Assembly (NCBI GenBank): GCA_913058555.1
Contig: CAJXRJ010000225.1
Location: 1 to 9,971 of the forward strand
Length of the DNA stretch: 9,971 nt
DNA from: an uncultured bacterium
GTDB lineage: Bacteria; Planctomycetota; UBA1135; GCA-002686595
Reading direction: 5' to 3'
The notes beneath the pieces are model-generated. The model saw only the letters and a list, made by a program, of their open reading frames with translations. It searched no databases and was not told where the DNA came from. The position numbers and the translations under genes were made by a program. How positions within the stretch are numbered: the stretch's first letter is position 1; the number at the start of each line of letters is the position of its first letter. Below are positions 7,777-9,971 of the stretch, one piece after another.

Positions 7777-9504
7777 ATGGCACACGTTCCCCTGATCCCC
7801 ATTGGCCGCGCGCGCGACGCGGTGATCGACGACGCCAGCTACCGGCGCCACGCAGACGCGATGGCCGAGAAAAACGGCGTCCTGAGCGAGCGCCGCTCCG
7901 CCGTGGAAGGCGGCTGGGGCGAGAAGTACGTTGAACGCGTCCACGCGAAAGGCAAACGCACAGCCCGCGAACGCATTGAGGCGCTCAAGGATGCCGGCTC
8001 TGAGATCCGCGAGGTCGGCACGTTCGTCAATCACGACGTGAAGTTCGGCAAGCTCACGAGCCCCGCCGCCGGCGTCGTGACCGCGTTCTGCCGGGTCGGC
8101 GATCGCTGGACGATGGTCATCGCGAACGACAACACCGTCGCGTCCGGATCCTGGTGGCCCCGCACCCCGGAGAAGATCGAACGCGCCCAGGAGATGGCCC
8201 TGCGCCTGCGACTACCGGTGGTATATCTCGTGGATTGCTCCGGGCTGTTCCTGCCCGAACAGTCCCGATCGTTCCCAGGCCTCACGGGTGCAGGGCATAT
8301 CTTCAAGAAGAACGCGGAGCTCTCCGCCCACGGCGTCCCGCAGATCGCTGGCGTCTTCGGCGACTGCATCGCAGGCGGCGGCTATATGCCGATCATCTCC
8401 GACCGCGTCGTAATGACCGAGCAGGCATACATGGTCATCGCCGGCGCCGCGCTGATCAAAGGCGCCAAGAGCCAGAAGCTCTCGAGCCTCGACATCGGTG
8501 GTCCGGAGGTGCACGTTCACCAGTCAGGCTGCGCCGACATGCGCGTGCCCGACGACGACGCCGCCATCGCCGTGATCCGCAAGGAGGTCGAGAAGCTGGG
8601 CTCCGCCGCCGTCGACTTCTACCGCTACGGCGCGGACGCCGCGACGCCACACTTCCCCGCCCGGGAACTGGACGGCCTCTTCCCCCCCGATCACCGCATG
8701 ACGTACGAGGCCGAAGAGGTCCTCGCGCGCCTCGTGGATCGCAGCCTCTTCTGGGAGGTCCTGCCCGACCGCGGGCGGGAGATGATCGTCGGCATCGGCC
8801 GGATCAACGGGCTCTACATGGGCTTTGTCATCAACCGCCAAGGGCTCATTGACGACCCATCCGAGCGGGGCTCGAAGAAGCCCTCGGGCATCCTCTACCG
8901 CGAGGGCATCGCCAAGGTTTCCGCTTTCAGCCGGGCCTGCAACGACGACGGCATTCCGATTTGTTGGCTCCAGGACATCTCTGGCTTCGACATCGGCGTC
9001 GAAGCCGAGCGCCAGGGCCTGCTCGGCTACGGCTCATCGCTGATCTACACGAACAGCACGAACCAGGTCCCGATGTTCACCGTGCTCCTTCGTAAGGCCT
9101 CCGGCGCGGGCTACTACGCCATGGCGGGCCTGCCCTACGAGCCCGTGGTCCAGCTCTCCACGCCACTTACGCGCCAAAGCGTCATGGAGGGCCGCACCCT
9201 CGCGATCGCCGCGTTCAACACGAAGCTCGACGATGACTTCGAGATCACCGAGACCGACCCCGAGAAGCGCGCCGAGATCGAAAAGGGCATGGCCGACACC
9301 GAGGCCCGTATCGAAGGCGACATGGACCCCTACAAGGCTGCGTCGCAGATGGACACCGACGAAATCGTCGAGATGGGCGAGCTTCGCCCGTGGCTTGAGA
9401 CCTTCGCCGAGGCTGCATATCAGTCCAGCGGATCACGCCGCATCAAAAACCCCCGCATCTGGTCGATGCACGATCTTGCCGCCCTCACGGAGGTCCGAGG
9501 ATGA
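7777..9504 (+). CDS. Acyl-CoA carboxylase carboxyltransferase, GcdA-like
   Basis: This 575-residue protein is a two-lobed crotonase-fold carboxyltransferase that passes CO2 between carboxybiotin and a CoA thioester. The N-lobe has 'LPVVYLVDCSGLFLPEQ', 'HIFKKNAELSAHGVPQIAG' and oxyanion-loop 'AGGGY' (A199-Y203). The C-lobe has 'GREMIVGIGRINGLYMGFV', 'PICWLQDISGFDIGVEAE', 'GYGSSLIYTN', 'LRKASGAGYY' (G443-A-G445) and a terminal 'DEIVEMGELR...FAEAAYQ'. The length, the 'CSG..LPEQ' and 'IFKKNAEL' blocks and the 'DEIV..LR...F.EAAYQ' ending resemble the alpha subunit of glutaconyl-CoA decarboxylase more than PccB or AccA/AccD. 'DIGGPEVHVHQSGCAD' instead recalls MccB. Adjacent biotin carboxylase and carrier genes argue for an ATP-driven carboxylase, since the sodium-pump subunit of the decarboxylase is absent here. 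Glutaconyl-, methylcrotonyl- and propionyl-type substrates all remain possible. The start has no Shine-Dalgarno sequence and is probably translationally coupled. The stop overlaps the next ATG. Confidence 0.9.
   Translation: MAHVPLIPIGRARDAVIDDASYRRHADAMAEKNGVLSERRSAVEGGWGEKYVERVHAKGKRTARERIEALKDAGSEIREVGTFVNHDVKFGKLTSPAAGVVTAFCRVGDRWTMVIANDNTVASGSWWPRTPEKIERAQEMALRLRLPVVYLVDCSGLFLPEQSRSFPGLTGAGHIFKKNAELSAHGVPQIAGVFGDCIAGGGYMPIISDRVVMTEQAYMVIAGAALIKGAKSQKLSSLDIGGPEVHVHQSGCADMRVPDDDAAIAVIRKEVEKLGSAAVDFYRYGADAATPHFPARELDGLFPPDHRMTYEAEEVLARLVDRSLFWEVLPDRGREMIVGIGRINGLYMGFVINRQGLIDDPSERGSKKPSGILYREGIAKVSAFSRACNDDGIPICWLQDISGFDIGVEAERQGLLGYGSSLIYTNSTNQVPMFTVLLRKASGAGYYAMAGLPYEPVVQLSTPLTRQSVMEGRTLAIAAFNTKLDDDFEITETDPEKRAEIEKGMADTEARIEGDMDPYKAASQMDTDEIVEMGELRPWLETFAEAAYQSSGSRRIKNPRIWSMHDLAALTEVRG
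9489..9493 (+). promoter_or_regulatory. Shine-Dalgarno site for the biotin carrier gene
   Basis: GGAGG sits 7 nt before ATG 9501, inside the end of the carboxyltransferase gene. It is a near-ideal site and contrasts with the absence of one before the other two operon genes, suggesting independent or boosted translation of the carrier. Confidence 0.7.
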
Positions 9505-9971
9505 GCCGCCCCTTCGCCCAACTCGAGCTTCGCGCCGTTCCCACGGAGGACGGCCACATTCGCCTCATGAGCCCCGAGATCGGCGGCTTCACTGGCGCAC
9601 TCTTTAAGGGCGCAGCCCTCGCCCCGGGCATGGTCGCCGGGACGCTGCAGCGCCTCGGCCTTTGCATTGATTTGATCGTCCCCGAAGGCGCTGCTGGCGC
9701 GGTCATGACCGAGCCCCCACGAGCCCGCGTCGCTCCAGTGGGATTTGGCGACGAGCTCTACGTCATCGACCCCGCGGGCGCCGCAGCCTCCGTCCTCGCC
9801 GCGGGCGCGGAAGAGGCGGGCACAGACGGCGGCATGACGGTGAAGGCCGCCCAATCCGGGCGCGTCTGGCACTCGCCGTCCCCCGGGGATCCCCCTTTCT
9901 GCACGGCCGGCGATGCCCTCGAGGAGGGATCTCCCCTTTGCTTGATCGAGGTCATGAAGACCTTCTCAACC
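9501..9971 (+). CDS. Biotin carboxyl carrier protein, two biotinyl-like folds (3'-truncated by window)
   Basis: The first 157 residues are visible, with no stop before the window ends. Residues about 112-157 are the front half of a biotinyl domain: 'SGRVWHSPSPGDPPF', 'AGDALEEGSPLCLIEVMKT', with K153 of the EVMK motif as the biotin attachment site. Its C-terminal strands lie beyond the window. Residues about 20-92 also read as a biotinyl/lipoyl-type sandwich ('SPEIGGF', 'G..LAPG...GTLQRL', 'VPEGAAGAV', 'PVGFGDELYVID'), but the hairpin that should carry Met-Lys reads 'LQRLGLCID' and has no lysine. An Ala/Gly-rich linker (about 92-111) joins the two. The protein should shuttle carboxybiotin between the two enzymes encoded immediately upstream. 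ATG 9501 overlaps the previous stop (ATGA) and has a good ribosome-binding site. The call is by motif and context; no gene symbol is given because the substrate is unknown. Confidence 0.87.
   Translation, partial: MSRPFAQLELRAVPTEDGHIRLMSPEIGGFTGALFKGAALAPGMVAGTLQRLGLCIDLIVPEGAAGAVMTEPPRARVAPVGFGDELYVIDPAGAAASVLAAGAEEAGTDGGMTVKAAQSGRVWHSPSPGDPPFCTAGDALEEGSPLCLIEVMKTFST

Overview
This is a GC-rich window with strong G/C preference at third codon positions. It carries seven genes. The mix is typical of a large-genome, soil or aquatic Gram-negative bacterium: a multi-repeat carboxypeptidase-regulatory-like surface protein, a SprT-like metalloprotease, a BY-kinase, a large exported helical-repeat protein and an acyl-CoA carboxylase operon. 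Planctomycetota, or another deep-branching phylum with similar gene content, fits best. That is an impression; no marker gene here settles it.

Layout. Positions 2-1573 (+) are the 3' part of a protein made of tandem carboxypeptidase-regulatory-like beta-sandwich domains, closed by a perfect 17-bp hairpin at 1602-1639. Positions 1641-2684 (+) encode a SprT/Spartan-like zinc metalloprotease ending in a possible sliding-clamp-binding peptide. A 304-bp gap (2685-2988) between convergent genes contains a 21-bp tandem duplication and a 39-bp-arm imperfect inverted repeat. Two minus-strand genes follow: a soluble BY-kinase of the CpsD/CapB type (2989-3726) and a large, unrecognised exported helical-repeat protein (3889-6327). 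A short divergent intergenic region (6328-6395) holds a 10-bp direct repeat and a probable leaderless promoter.

Positions 6396-9971 (+) are the best-defined unit, a tightly packed operon for a biotin-dependent acyl-CoA carboxylase. It runs biotin carboxylase, then a 4-nt gap, then a carboxyltransferase that resembles the alpha subunit of glutaconyl-CoA decarboxylase (GcdA), then a 4-bp overlap into a biotin carrier protein cut by the window end just after its biotin-attachment lysine. The three should work together: the first loads CO2 onto biotin, the carrier shuttles it, and the second passes it to a CoA thioester. The carrier appears to have two biotinyl-type folds, the first without an attachment lysine.

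No tRNA, rRNA, CRISPR array, insertion sequence or phage gene was seen. The strongest candidates for something less described are the possible clamp motif on the SprT-like protease, the GcdA-type carboxylase with its double-fold carrier, the convergent-gap inverted repeat and the unassigned exported protein. I found no clear new multi-gene defence or mobile system.
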